Origin: an uncultured Bacilli bacterium
GTDB lineage: Bacteria > Bacillota_I > Bacilli_A > RF39 > UBA660
DNA: 25,553 bases
Direction: 5' to 3'
Assembly (NCBI GenBank): GCA_934122275.1
Contig: CAKOWI010000011.1
Coordinates: forward strand, 1-25,553
The notes under the pieces were generated by a model. That model saw only the letters and a program-made list of their open reading frames with translations. It was not told the origin of the DNA and searched no databases. Below are positions 7,910 through 16,414 of the stretch, one piece after another (the stretch's first letter is position 1; the number at the start of each line of letters is the position of its first letter). Position numbers and translations under genes: made by a program.

Positions 7910-8044
7910 TCAATCACTCAGAATAATAATTTCGTTTAGTATTCCTTTAAATTGACGTCCATTTGATTCACCACCAATTTTATTTAATCTATATTAGTTA
8001 TCGTTATTTTAATTTAATATATAAGTTTTTGTTTCTGTTTTTAC
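7910..8044 (-). pseudogene. Relic of a small protein gene
   Basis: One minus-strand frame reads VKTETKTYILN, stop, NNDN, stop, YRLNKIGGESNGRQ..., ...FKGILNEIIILSD, stop. It has no start codon; a TGA precedes it, and a purine-rich SD-like stretch (GTGAGGCGAT) ends about 16 bases upstream. The final 27 codons have protein-like composition unlike random AT-rich DNA, and a good terminator follows. I infer a decayed gene of about 45-50 codons. I do not recognise the family. The rest of the gap 7810-8140 shows no gene. Confidence 0.35.
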
Positions 8045-8140
8045 TCTATAAATATCGCCTCACTTTCTACTTTTAAGTATAAACTTTAATTATTAAAATA
8101 CTATGCTTTTTTTATTAAATATTATTAAGAATTTTTCAAC

Positions 8141-8166
8141 AAAAAAAGATGAACCTTTATTCATCT
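8141..8166 (-). terminator. Terminator of the six-tRNA cluster
   Basis: AGATGAA (8147-8153) and TTCATCT (8160-8166) form the stem, followed by seven T on the minus strand, eleven bases past tRNA-Leu. Confidence 0.85.
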
Positions 8167-8176
8167 AATTTTCTTA

Positions 8177-8265
8177 TGGTGCCCGAGGCCGGACTTGAAC
8201 CGGCACGAGGTATGAATCTCGCAGGATTTTAAGTCCTGTGCGTCTACCAATTCCGCCACTCGGGC
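8177..8265 (-). tRNA. tRNA-Leu (TAA)
   Basis: GCCCGAG pairs with CTCGGGC; discriminator A, encoded CCA, long variable arm and anticodon TAA. Last gene of the cluster. Confidence 0.95.
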
Positions 8266-8270
8266 AACAA

Positions 8271-8346
8271 TGGTGTCCAGTACGCGATTTGAACGCGTGA
8301 CCCTCTGATTAAAAGTCAGATGCTCTACCGGCTGAGCTAACTGGAC
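8271..8346 (-). tRNA. tRNA-Lys (TTT)
   Basis: GTCCAGT pairs with ACTGGAC; discriminator A, encoded CCA, anticodon loop CTTTTAA. Confidence 0.95.
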
Positions 8347-8361
8347 ATACTATTAAAAATT

Positions 8362-8436
8362 TGGTTGCCTCGGCAAGATTCGAACTTGCGCATGTCAGAG
8401 TCAAAGTCTGATGCCTTACCACTTGGCGACGAGGCA
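8362..8436 (-). tRNA. tRNA-Gln (TTG)
   Basis: TGCCTCG pairs with CGAGGCA; discriminator A, encoded CCA, anticodon TTG. It would be charged with Glu and amidated by GatCAB if the cell lacks GlnRS. Confidence 0.95.
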
Positions 8437-8444
8437 ATCTAAAG

Positions 8445-8528
8445 TGGTGGGGAGAGATGGATTCGAACCATCGAACCCGAAGGAACAGATTTACAGTCTG
8501 CCGCGTTTAACCACTTCGCTATCTCCCC
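8445..8528 (-). tRNA. tRNA-Tyr (GTA)
   Basis: Acceptor GGGGAGA, discriminator A, encoded CCA, long variable arm and anticodon loop CTGTAAA. Confidence 0.95.
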
Positions 8529-8534
8529 AAAAAA

Positions 8535-8610
<76 letters not shown>

Positions 8611-8616
8611 AAATAA

Positions 8617-8693
8617 TGGTGGACGCTATAGGACTCGAACCTATGACCCCCTGCTTGTAAGGCAGGTGCTCTAACCAACTGAGCTAAGCATCC
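8617..8693 (-). tRNA. tRNA-Val (TAC)
   Basis: GGATGCT pairs with AGCGTCC including one T-G pair; encoded CCA, anticodon TAC. First gene of the cluster. A 6-bp hairpin (ATACGT/ACGTAT, 8696-8711) sits immediately upstream at the predicted transcript start and may mark 5' processing. Confidence 0.95.
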
Positions 8694-8714
8694 ATATACG
8701 TCAGAACGTATATA

Positions 8715-8743
8715 AATATATCAGTATTTTCAGATATTGTCAA
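8715..8743 (-). promoter_or_regulatory. Promoter of the Val-Thr-Tyr-Gln-Lys-Leu tRNA cluster
   Basis: TTGACA (plus 8738-8743) and TATATT (plus 8715-8720) are 17 bases apart, with TG before the -10 box. It begins only seven bases past the stop codon of the S1-domain gene. Confidence 0.85.
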
Positions 8744-8750
8744 GTAAGTT

Positions 8751-9110
8751 TTATAAATTTTTGTTAATCTCTTTAATTTTTTCATTAATCCAGCTTGGTA
8801 AAGCTGACTTTAAAAGGTAAAATCCGAAAATAGTTTCTTTAATTTTTCTGCTTTTTTTATTTTGTAAATTCCCATTAACTTCTTTTACTGATAGTTTTAA
8901 TTGATTGCTGTGGATAAAATCATCAATTATTTTTACATCAATTACATCGCCTACATCTATAAAATCAGTTATATCTCTTACATATTTTTTCGTTATCTCA
9001 GAAATATGTATAAGACCACTATATTCTTCATCTATCATAGCAAAAGCACCATATTTTTCAATTGCTGTGATTCTAACCTTAACAACATCTCCTTTCTTAT
9101 ATTTATTCAT
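8751..9110 (-). CDS. S1 domain RNA-binding protein, CvfD/YugI-like
   Basis: The 119-residue product has one S1 RNA-binding domain at about residues 1-76 (GDVVKVRITAIEKYGAFAMI and SGLIHISEIT are typical strands). It ends with a short segment, FYLLKSALPSWINEKIKE, resembling the C-terminus of the CvfD/YugI (general stress protein 13) family. Members bind RNA or ribosomes and modulate expression. SD AGAGGTG precedes the ATG. Its promoter TTGTAA-17-TATAAT overlaps the divergent nfu promoter. The tRNA cluster follows directly. Confidence 0.85.
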   Translation of the reverse strand: MNKYKKGDVVKVRITAIEKYGAFAMIDEEYSGLIHISEITKKYVRDITDFIDVGDVIDVKIIDDFIHSNQLKLSVKEVNGNLQNKKSRKIKETIFGFYLLKSALPSWINEKIKEINKNL

Positions 9111-9128
9111 GATTACACCTCTGCCTAC

Positions 9129-9157
9129 ATTATAACATAACTTTAAATGCTTTACAA
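9129..9157 (-). promoter_or_regulatory. Promoter of the S1-domain gene
   Basis: TTGTAA (plus 9152-9157) and TATAAT (plus 9129-9134) are 17 bases apart, preceded by TG. Confidence 0.75.
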
Positions 9158-9180
9158 ATACACTTTACTATAACTATAAT
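9151..9180 (+). promoter_or_regulatory. Promoter of the nfu-like gene
   Basis: TTTACA (9151-9156) and TATAAT (9175-9180) are 18 bases apart. Its -35 hexamer shares five bases with the -35 box of the divergent S1-gene promoter. A second candidate, TTTACT-17-TATAAT (9164-9192), would give a leader of only about ten bases. Confidence 0.55.
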
Positions 9181-9208
9181 TTGACGTATAATTGTTTTGG
9201 TGATTGAC

Positions 9209-9445
9209 ATGAAAACTGAAGATAAAATAAGAGAAGTATTAAATAAAATTAGACCTTACTTAATTAACGATGGCGGAGATGTTGAACTAGTAAAATTTGA
9301 GAATGGTATTGCATATGTAAAAATGATGGGGGCATGTGCCAACTGTATGTTTTCGGATATTACAATTAGCAATAACGTTGAAGAAATACTATTAGAAGAA
9401 GTACCAGAAGTAATAAAAGTTTTAAACATAAATGAAGAAGTTTAA
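9209..9445 (+). CDS. nfu: Nfu/NifU C-terminal domain Fe-S cluster carrier
   Basis: The 78-residue product is a stand-alone Nfu domain. It contains LINDGGDVELV and the cluster-binding C43-x-x-C46 motif (GACANCMF). Such proteins carry Fe-S clusters to target enzymes; a Rieske protein is encoded 2 kb away. I chose ATG 9209 behind GGTGATT; an in-frame TTG at 9197 would add four residues. The stop codon overlaps that of the convergent gene by two bases. Confidence 0.9.
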   Translation: MKTEDKIREVLNKIRPYLINDGGDVELVKFENGIAYVKMMGACANCMFSDITISNNVEEILLEEVPEVIKVLNINEEV

Positions 9446-9460
9446 TAAGAACTTCTTTTT
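9435..9460. terminator. Bidirectional terminator at convergent stop codons
   Basis: AAGAAGTT (9435-9442) and AACTTCTT (9450-9457) form an 8-bp stem overlapping both stop codons. T-rich tracts follow on the plus strand and, more weakly, on the minus strand. Confidence 0.65.
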
Positions 9461-10371
9461 ATTATCCAATCAATACCTGGTATATATCTATTATATAGTT
9501 TGGTAAATAATATATATACATCTAATAAAAACTTTTCGTATGCGTCTGATTTTATTATTATATTTTCTATAATATTATCATCTAAATCTTTATTTACAAT
9601 TTCATCATATATATCAAAAAAATAAGATGGATATAATAGTCTTCCATAAAATAGTAATGCCTCTTTATATGATAATGAATTATATTTAAAGTACTCTTCT
9701 ATTAAACTATATGCATCTTCATCTTTAAAAAAGGCTGATTTTATATATTCACATGCATCCCTTATTCTATAATCATACACAAACTCAGTTGGATTATAAA
9801 GTGAATAAACTGTATCTGAAGTACTTATTCTTTTATGACAAATACAAGTTAATGTATTGTCATCAGTTTTATTTGCACTCCTAACATATGCAATTGCATT
9901 TTCTGCAAGTCCAATATAGTAATTAGCATAGTTACATAGCACAGGATGTTTTTTAGATAGTTCACTTATTTGTGATTCAAAGTAGTCATTCTTCATTTCC
10001 CATAAGTTTGTCCAATCAGTACGATTTAATACATTACTTACTTGAAGTTCTGTCGTACTATTATTAATATGGCAAATATCTAATAACATTATTCTAGATT
10101 TTGGATTTATAAATATTTCTAACAATATATATGGTACGTTATTTATATAAGTTAATATTTTATTTTCATTATTAATTATTATTTCATGTATTAATAAGTC
10201 TTTTTTCTTCATTTGAGTATTTACATTATACAAAGCATCAACGTCGTTTAATGGCCTTTTAAATGGTTCTAAAACATAATTATTATCAAGATATTCAAAA
10301 AAATATTTATCATCTTTATGATAAATTTCAGATGGATGTAAACTATAATAATAACCTAATATGTTTTTCAT
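9442..10371 (-). CDS. Possible CotS/YutH-like (kinase-fold) protein
   Basis: The 309-residue product has no signal peptide or membrane segment. The stretch HPVLCNYANYYIGLAENAI (about residues 140-158), the CICHKR segment and FVYDYRIRDACEYIKSAFF resemble blocks of the CotS/YutH spore-coat family, which has an aminoglycoside-phosphotransferase fold. I see no clear catalytic HxD-type motif, so it may be inactive. The match is from memory and weak. SD AGGTGG precedes the ATG. It lies downstream of rny in the same direction, beyond the rny terminator, so it needs read-through or its own promoter. Confidence 0.45.
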   Translation of the reverse strand: MKNILGYYYSLHPSEIYHKDDKYFFEYLDNNYVLEPFKRPLNDVDALYNVNTQMKKKDLLIHEIIINNENKILTYINNVPYILLEIFINPKSRIMLLDICHINNSTTELQVSNVLNRTDWTNLWEMKNDYFESQISELSKKHPVLCNYANYYIGLAENAIAYVRSANKTDDNTLTCICHKRISTSDTVYSLYNPTEFVYDYRIRDACEYIKSAFFKDEDAYSLIEEYFKYNSLSYKEALLFYGRLLYPSYFFDIYDEIVNKDLDDNIIENIIIKSDAYEKFLLDVYILFTKLYNRYIPGIDWIIKRSSY

Positions 10372-10415
10372 TTATACCACCTACTAAATCTTATGAAAAA
10401 ATAATTAATCTATAC

Positions 10416-10442
10416 AAAAAAAGAAGCATTATTTAGCTTCTT
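10416..10442 (-). terminator. Terminator of rny
   Basis: AAGAAGC and GCTTCTT pair around an 8-base loop, followed by seven T on the minus strand. The stem overlaps the end of the rny coding sequence. Confidence 0.8.
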
Positions 10443-11982
10443 CTTGTGCCCTTGTTTCCCTTATAACAGTTATTTTAACCGTTCCAGGATATTGCAATTC
10501 CTTTTCAACTCTATCTTTTATATCGCGAGCTGTTTTATAACTTTGTACATCACTTACTTTATCAGGTTGTACAATTACTCTAAGCTCTCTTCCAGCTTGC
10601 ATAGCATAAGCTTTTTCAACACCATTAAATTCAGTTGCTATATTTTCTAATTGTTCTAATCTCTTTATATAATTTTCAAGAGAATCATTTCTAGCCCCTG
10701 GTCTTGATGCTGATAGACTATCTGCTATCGCAACTAAAACTGAAATAATAGAAGTAGGTTCTTTATCACCATGATGTGATTCTATAGCATTCAAAACGAT
10801 TTCATCTTCGCCATATTTTTTAGCCAATTCAGCACCTATTTGAACATGGCTTCCTTCAACTTCAAAGTCAATAGCTTTACCTATATCATGAAGCAATCCT
10901 GCTCTTTTAGCTAATTGAACATTCTCTCCAAGTTCTGATGCCATTATTCCTGCTAAATGGGCAACTTCTTTAGAATGTTGTAAAGCATTTTGTCCATAAC
11001 TAGTTCTAAAGTTTAATTTTCCAAGTATTGTAACTAATTCTGGATCAAGTTTAGTTATTCCAAGTTCAAACATAGCTTCTTCACCATATTCTCTTATTTT
11101 AGTATTTAACTCTTTGCAAGTTTTATCATATATTTCTTCAATTCTTGATGGATGAATACGACCATCTTTTATTAAACCCTCTATCATTTGTCTTGCAATT
11201 TCTCTTCTTAATGGATCAAAACTAGATAAAACTATAGCTTCTGGTGTATCATCTATTATTAAATCAACACCCGTTACAGCCTCTATAGTTCTAATATTTC
11301 TTCCTTCTCTACCTATTATTCTACCTTTCATATCATCGTTTGGTAAAGTAACTACACTAACTGTTTGCTCATTAGTTACATCTGATGCATACTTTTGCAT
11401 AGATTCAACTAATAAATTCTTAGCTTTTTTATCAGCTTCAAGTTTAGCTTCAGCTTCCCTTTCTTTTATGTAAACAGATATTTCAGAACTCATAGATTCT
11501 TCTATTTGTTTTTTTATTTCTTCTTTTGCTTGTTTTTTACTATACCCTGATATTTTTTCTAACTTCTCTAACTGCTCTTTAATAATGTTATTTGCTTCTT
11601 CTTCTAATTTTTGAATATTTTTTTGTTTTTCACTAATCGAATTTTCTTTTTCATCTAAAGTTTGCTCACGATTTTGGAGCATTTGATCACGTCTATCTAT
11701 ATTATTTTCTCTTTGTAATAAACGTTCCTCATTATCCTTTAATTCTTTTTTCTTTTCTTTTATTTCTTTTTCTGTATCTAACTTTAGTTTATAAGTTTCT
11801 TCTTTAGCCTCTAATATAGCATCTCTTTTTGCTTTTTCGGCCTCTTTCTTCGCTTTTTCAAGCAAGTTATTAGCTTTCTTTTCTTGACTTTTTTTGCTTA
11901 TAGTCATTATAACAAATGCAATTATTGCACCTAAAAATAATCCAATTATTAGAAGTAATGCATAAACAAAAATGTTATTCAT
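10429..11982 (-). CDS. rny: Ribonuclease Y
   Basis: RNase Y is the membrane-bound endoribonuclease that starts mRNA decay in many Gram-positive bacteria. The 517-residue product has one N-terminal membrane helix (about residues 3-27), a long charged coiled coil (about 30-190), a KH domain with GRIIGREGRNIR, and an HD domain with the metal-binding LLHDIGKAID. All family domains are present in order and the length is normal. I chose ATG 11982 (MNNIFVYALL), five bases after GGAGG; an in-frame TTG at 11994 is part of that SD. It ends with TAA inside its own terminator. Confidence 0.97.
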   Translation of the reverse strand: MNNIFVYALLLIIGLFLGAIIAFVIMTISKKSQEKKANNLLEKAKKEAEKAKRDAILEAKEETYKLKLDTEKEIKEKKKELKDNEERLLQRENNIDRRDQMLQNREQTLDEKENSISEKQKNIQKLEEEANNIIKEQLEKLEKISGYSKKQAKEEIKKQIEESMSSEISVYIKEREAEAKLEADKKAKNLLVESMQKYASDVTNEQTVSVVTLPNDDMKGRIIGREGRNIRTIEAVTGVDLIIDDTPEAIVLSSFDPLRREIARQMIEGLIKDGRIHPSRIEEIYDKTCKELNTKIREYGEEAMFELGITKLDPELVTILGKLNFRTSYGQNALQHSKEVAHLAGIMASELGENVQLAKRAGLLHDIGKAIDFEVEGSHVQIGAELAKKYGEDEIVLNAIESHHGDKEPTSIISVLVAIADSLSASRPGARNDSLENYIKRLEQLENIATEFNGVEKAYAMQAGRELRVIVQPDKVSDVQSYKTARDIKDRVEKELQYPGTVKITVIRETRAQEEAK

Positions 11983-12053
11983 ACTTACCTCCAATTATCT
12001 ATATAATTTATATTATACACCTATATTGTAAACTTTTAGTTTAATATAGTCAA

Positions 12054-12094
12054 GAAAAAAAATCCTAGCTTTACTTTTGAAAGGTTAGGATTTT
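12054..12094 (-). terminator. Terminator of the polysaccharide deacetylase gene
   Basis: On the minus strand AAAATCCTA pairs with TAGGATTTT around an internal loop, followed by a T run. It lies just past the stop at 12098. Confidence 0.75.
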
Positions 12095-12097
12095 ATG

Positions 12098-13660
12098 TTA
12101 ATTTACATACTCTTTAAATGTTTCAATATCAGTTGTATTTAGTATTTGATATCTAGGTATATGATATAAATCATCATTTCTAGTAGCCTTTTTATATCCG
12201 CCTATAAATGCCATTTTAAATCCAGCTTCTTTTACTGTACTACTAACCTTATCATTAGTCGAAAAGAAAGGATATGCAAATGCTAAATTAGAGTCAGAGT
12301 TTTCTAAAGACTTTTTTAAATCTGCTAATAAGTTTTCCCTACTAAGACATAATGCCATAGCCTTACCACACTTTCCTTGTTTATGTATATCATAACCATG
12401 AGATTCTATAGTTAAATATTTAGAGATGTAATTTTCTTTTTTCCACCATGCTGATATCAAAAATAAAGTACCAGGCATTTTATATTCTTCTAAAATTGGA
12501 ATTAACTTATTTCCATTAATCTTACTTGTACCCGCTGCTCCATCATCTATTGTAATTAAGACACTTTTTTTAGGTAATTTTATGTCACCATACATCCAAT
12601 CTTTAAATTCATTTAAAGTAAGAACCTTAAACTCATTATCCCTTAAATAATCTAGTTGCTCTCTAAATTTATCTACTGGTTCACAAATAAGTTCATTACA
12701 TACTTCAGTTTTTGAATCATAAAAGAAATGATAATTCAAAACTGCTATAGCTTGATTATTATACTTTCTTTCATTATCAAAATATACATTCTTACCATCA
12801 ATTATTCTTAGTAATTCTTCATCAGATAATTTTCTATTTATTTTATATCTAGATGGAACATCATCATCAATTAAACATACAGAGTTATCATCATTAAAAT
12901 TTATTTCATCAGTATTTTTATTAATTTTATACTTTTTGTTATCTACATCTGCAAAAACTAAAACAGATTTTTTAGGTAAATTAATTTTTTTATTTTTCCA
13001 CAATATAAAATCAGATGAATCTATAAATGTATATTTTTCTTTCACAAACTTTTCCATATCTAACAAAAAATCATCATAATAATTTTGCACGTTTTCATAA
13101 TATAAAATACTTATTCTATCAGTTTCATTTAATAAAGTACCATACTCTTTTTCTACATATTTTTTATCTATATTCATTAATTTTCCACCATAAATAACTT
13201 TGTAATACGAATCATCTTTTAAATATACATCATAAGTATCAGATTTATAAAACTCATATTCTTTTTTATTATTATATGTAAGTAAATATTTGTCTTTTGT
13301 TTTAATACTTATACCAGTTTTTAAGTAACTGTTATTAATGTTACTTTTATTAATTTCCTTATTATATTTTACTATATCATTATATTTAATGTAATAGCTG
13401 CGATTTTTAAGTTTTAAATACGGAAAATTATTATTACTTTTCTTATCTATTTTAAGTAATACATTTTTATAAACCATCCCTATTTTTTTATAATCTAAAT
13501 CGTTTTTTTCATACAAATAACTTTCTTTTTTTACTCTAACAGCATCATAATTATCATGATATATTCTTAAAAGAATACCTCTAAAAATTAATAAAATAAT
13601 TATTAAACTAGCTACTACTGATACTAATACAAATAACTTATTTTTCTTTGCTTTATTCAT
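12098..13660 (-). CDS. Membrane-anchored polysaccharide deacetylase (NodB fold)
   Basis: The 520-residue product has one N-terminal membrane helix (about residues 9-27). About 270 Lys/Asp/Tyr-rich extracellular residues of unknown fold follow, then a C-terminal NodB domain. Visible motifs are ITIDDG with D372/D373, and SHGYDIH with H421 and H426 as metal ligands. The third motif is degenerate (AYPFF instead of RxPxG), so activity should not be assumed. Likely substrates are peptidoglycan or another cell-wall glycan. SD AGGAGAT precedes the ATG. It lies directly downstream of the interrupted dacA, so both probably belonged to one wall-maintenance operon. An extended -10 box lies in the gap. 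Confidence 0.85.
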   Translation of the reverse strand: MNKAKKNKLFVLVSVVASLIIILLIFRGILLRIYHDNYDAVRVKKESYLYEKNDLDYKKIGMVYKNVLLKIDKKSNNNFPYLKLKNRSYYIKYNDIVKYNKEINKSNINNSYLKTGISIKTKDKYLLTYNNKKEYEFYKSDTYDVYLKDDSYYKVIYGGKLMNIDKKYVEKEYGTLLNETDRISILYYENVQNYYDDFLLDMEKFVKEKYTFIDSSDFILWKNKKINLPKKSVLVFADVDNKKYKINKNTDEINFNDDNSVCLIDDDVPSRYKINRKLSDEELLRIIDGKNVYFDNERKYNNQAIAVLNYHFFYDSKTEVCNELICEPVDKFREQLDYLRDNEFKVLTLNEFKDWMYGDIKLPKKSVLITIDDGAAGTSKINGNKLIPILEEYKMPGTLFLISAWWKKENYISKYLTIESHGYDIHKQGKCGKAMALCLSRENLLADLKKSLENSDSNLAFAYPFFSTNDKVSSTVKEAGFKMAFIGGYKKATRNDDLYHIPRYQILNTTDIETFKEYVN

Positions 13661-13677
13661 AATGATCTCCTATCATT

Positions 13678-13692
13678 AGTGATTATATCACT
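13678..13692. promoter_or_regulatory. Palindrome overlapping a possible -10 box
   Basis: AGTGAT and ATCACT flank TAT. On the minus strand the palindrome includes TGATATAAT, an extended -10 box upstream of the deacetylase. This may let that gene escape polarity from the element in dacA; the palindrome could be an operator. No good -35 box is seen. Confidence 0.35.
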
Positions 13693-13710
13693 TAATAGGT
13701 AAACTTTCTA

Positions 13711-14550
13711 TCATTTAATGTATAATTTTTCTTTATGAATCACTTTATTTCCAAGTTTTATAATTGCAAGGCCTATATTTTCACCTTTCTTATACTTCTT
13801 TTTGTCTTTTATTTTATAATCTATTATTATTAAATCCTTTTCATCTTTAGTTATTGGATAAAAATAATCATCTCTTGCATATATTTTCTTATTTGGTAAA
13901 TTCATTTTATCTTTGTCAAATACCTTTACCATACTATAATTGTTAAATCCATATTCATATAACTCTTTATGATTCTTAAAATCATTACCATCATTTAGTG
14001 TTACCACTATTAAATTCATATTATCTTTACTAGCTGATGTAACTAAAGTTCTATGTGCTTTTTCGGTATATCCTGTTTTACCTCCCGTTGTATATTTATA
14101 GGTATATAAAAGCTTATTTTTATTTGTCCATACATAAGTTTTTTCATTGGTTTTAACTGTGTGCTTTTTACAACCGGTTATTTTCCTAAAAGTACTATAT
14201 GAATTAGCATATCTCATTAAAAGTGCCATATCATATGCTGTTGAATAATTCTTTGTTTTTTCATCTAACCCGTGTGGATTGGAAAAAGATGTATTTTTCA
14301 TTCCTATTTGTTTTGCCTTATCGTTCATACTTTTTACAAACTTTTCTTCTCCTCCTAAAAAGTCTGCAATCATAAGAGCAGCATCATTACCACTTTGCAT
14401 CATAAGTCCATACACCATATCCTTTAGCTTCATTTTCTCTTTTATACTTAAATATATAGAAGAACCATAAGCTTCTAAAACTTTATCATTTACGGTTACT
14501 GTTTTATTTAATTTGCCAGACTCTATTGCTAGAGTTGCTGTCATAATCTT
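13711..14550 (-). pseudogene. dacA: 3' part of interrupted dacA (D-Ala-D-Ala carboxypeptidase)
   Basis: This is the C-terminal part of a PBP5-type carboxypeptidase that trims peptidoglycan stem peptides. It begins inside the codon for the catalytic lysine. From MTATLAIESG onward it contains the second motif SGN (residues 51-53 of this part) and the third motif KTG (156-158, in TTGGKTGYT), but the nucleophilic serine lies in the 5' part at 24539-24718. Joining the parts across the element restores S52-T-T-K55 and a protein of about 333 residues. An ATG at 14544 exists but has no SD. The stop TGA is followed directly by TAG. Confidence 0.93.
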
Positions 14551-16189
14551 CCTTATGACTACATAGTGATGAATCGGATTCGTCTAAAACTGTCTTATCA
14601 TAGACAGTTAATTTTTTACCAACTACATTGGCATAAATATCTAATTTAATCTTTCTCCTATCACCATCTATTTTAGATACAACAACTCTTTCAATAAGAA
14701 GCCCTACTAACCTTTGAAAAGATTCCTCACTATCTACTTCATTATTTATTTTTTCATCTGTTTCTTTATACTTTTCTCTTAATTGTTTTTCATATAGTTC
14801 ATCACTTTTTAATTTAATTATTTTATTTTTCAAATTTTCAATTTCTTGTTCTAATTCTTCATTTCTTCGTTTATATTCTTCTTTGCTGACAACTTCTCCT
14901 ATCAAGAAATCTAATAATTTATTTTTCTTTAAATTAATATCATCTATTTGCTTATATACTTTTTTAATTTCATATTCATAATTCTTACTATTATTTGCCT
15001 CTCTGTACAATTCTGATAAATGTTTAATTATCTTTGACCTATCTTCAATCAATTTATCAATTACTTTATGAAAAATATCATCTAATTCACTTTCATAGAG
15101 TATAGGGCTTTCACAAGCAGAAAGACCGTGTCTTAACATTTCTCCACATTTCCAACTTATAGTCTTATTACTAGCAGTTAATCTTCTAAATGCAACATTA
15201 TGATCTGAACATATTAATAATCCACCATAAGTTGTTGTTCTTTTAAATGTTCCCTTATCTTTTATCTTTGCACAATAACCACTTGATTTATTTGCAAGAA
15301 GTTCGTTTGCTTTATCCCAAAGTTCTGGAGAAACAATAGCAGGTATTTCCCCTTTGCTATCATAAACTATCCATTCACTTTTCGGTAATCTAATTTGTTT
15401 ATATGTTCTATAATCTAAATGTTTAACTGTATTTGTACAATAAAACCCTTTATATTTTGGATTAGTAATAATTCTTCTTAAAGTAGTTGTATGTATATAA
15501 CCACCTTTTCTAGTTTTAAAACCTTTTGCATATAAATAATCTGAAATATAACCTAGCCCGTGTTCTCCTGTTGCATACATTTCAAAAATTATTTTAATCA
15601 TTTCAGCTTCTTCTTCAATTATTACTAATTTTCCTTTTTCTTTTTTATAACCTGTTATAACATTATTTCCTAAAACTTTTCCTTTTTCAATACTTCTTTT
15701 CATTCCAAACTTCACTCTCTCACTTAATTTACGAACTTCTTCTTGAGCAATACTTGCCATAATTGTCAAACGAAGTTCTGAATCTGGCATTATGGTATTT
15801 ATATTATCGGATTGAAATAAAACTCCAACATTGTTTTCTAATAATTCCTGTGTATATTTGATACTATCTAGTGTACTTCTTGAAAATCTTGATATTTCTT
15901 TTGTTAGAATCAAATCAAACATTCCTTTTTTGGAATCATCAATCATTCGCAAAAAATCTTCTCTTTTATTAACACTTGTTCCACTAATACCCTCATCTAC
16001 ATAACCATCAACATAAGTCCAATTTTTATTTTCAGTAATCAAATTTCTAAAGTACATTACTTGATTATCTAATGAATTTAATTGAACATCTTTATCAGTA
16101 GATACACGAGCATAAAATGTAACCCTCAAAGGAAGATCATATATGCTTTCTCCACTCGAAATTCTATTTCTAATCTTATATAATTCCAC
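14504..16189 (-). CDS. Large serine recombinase, C-terminus completed by host DNA
   Basis: Integrase/excisionase of the element. The 561-residue product has a resolvase-type catalytic domain with nucleophile S30 (YARVSTD), DEGISGT and the arginine-rich EISRFSRS. A recombinase domain, a zinc ribbon (CSDHN...CGEMLRHGLSAC) and a coiled coil (about residues 390-470) follow, as usual in large serine recombinases. The start is GTG 16189 with AAAGGAG upstream. Codon 547 (GAA) contains the AA crossover core, so the last 14 residues (DYDSNSSNRVWQIK) and the stop are dacA DNA read in another frame. In the excised circle the frame would instead continue for 43 codons into the opposite end of the element, stopping at 24423. 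Confidence 0.95.
   Translation of the reverse strand: MELYKIRNRISSGESIYDLPLRVTFYARVSTDKDVQLNSLDNQVMYFRNLITENKNWTYVDGYVDEGISGTSVNKREDFLRMIDDSKKGMFDLILTKEISRFSRSTLDSIKYTQELLENNVGVLFQSDNINTIMPDSELRLTIMASIAQEEVRKLSERVKFGMKRSIEKGKVLGNNVITGYKKEKGKLVIIEEEAEMIKIIFEMYATGEHGLGYISDYLYAKGFKTRKGGYIHTTTLRRIITNPKYKGFYCTNTVKHLDYRTYKQIRLPKSEWIVYDSKGEIPAIVSPELWDKANELLANKSSGYCAKIKDKGTFKRTTTYGGLLICSDHNVAFRRLTASNKTISWKCGEMLRHGLSACESPILYESELDDIFHKVIDKLIEDRSKIIKHLSELYREANNSKNYEYEIKKVYKQIDDINLKKNKLLDFLIGEVVSKEEYKRRNEELEQEIENLKNKIIKLKSDELYEKQLREKYKETDEKINNEVDSEESFQRLVGLLIERVVVSKIDGDRRKIKLDIYANVVGKKLTVYDKTVLDESDSSLCSHKEDYDSNSSNRVWQIK
14535..14570. other. attL, left junction of the integrative element
   Basis: Read on the minus strand, the element arm ATCACTATGTAGTCATAA (plus 14553-14570) is followed by GG, the core AA (plus 14549-14550), then dacA sequence GATTATGACAGC. 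The same arm occurs in inverted orientation at 24535-24552, with its core at the same distance. Confidence 0.93.
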
Positions 16190-16208
16190 AATGTCTCCTT
16201 TCTACCTA

Positions 16209-16379
16209 TCAGCCACTATCACTAATAGGTTTATTTCTTGTTTTACACATCTCTATTAATTTAAGTAATCTTTCATTCACCTTTTTATAAACATCTTCTG
16301 TGATTATTTTCTTTTTATATAAGTTTTCATTTAAAATTAATTCAACTTCATAATTAAGTTGTTCACTAGACTTTATCAT
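16209..16379 (-). CDS. Small SHOCT-like protein upstream of recombinase
   Basis: The 56-residue product (MIKSSEQLNYEVEL...) is mostly helical. Its segment ILNENLYKKKIITEDVYKK resembles the short SHOCT-type motif. I chose ATG 16379 because GGAGGGAG lies just upstream; an in-frame ATG at 16394 overlaps that site. The stop TGA is followed directly by TAG, and the recombinase begins 19 bases later with its own SD. The position suggests a recombination accessory or directionality factor, which is inference only. Confidence 0.6.
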   Translation of the reverse strand: MIKSSEQLNYEVELILNENLYKKKIITEDVYKKVNERLLKLIEMCKTRNKPISDSG

Positions 16380-16414
16380 TTTGTCTCCCTCCATTAAGAA
16401 TATTATTAAAATTC

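Noticed and set aside
8901..9140. Plus-strand frames opposite the S1-domain gene
   Set aside because: Shadows of a clear S1 protein with SD and promoter on the minus strand.
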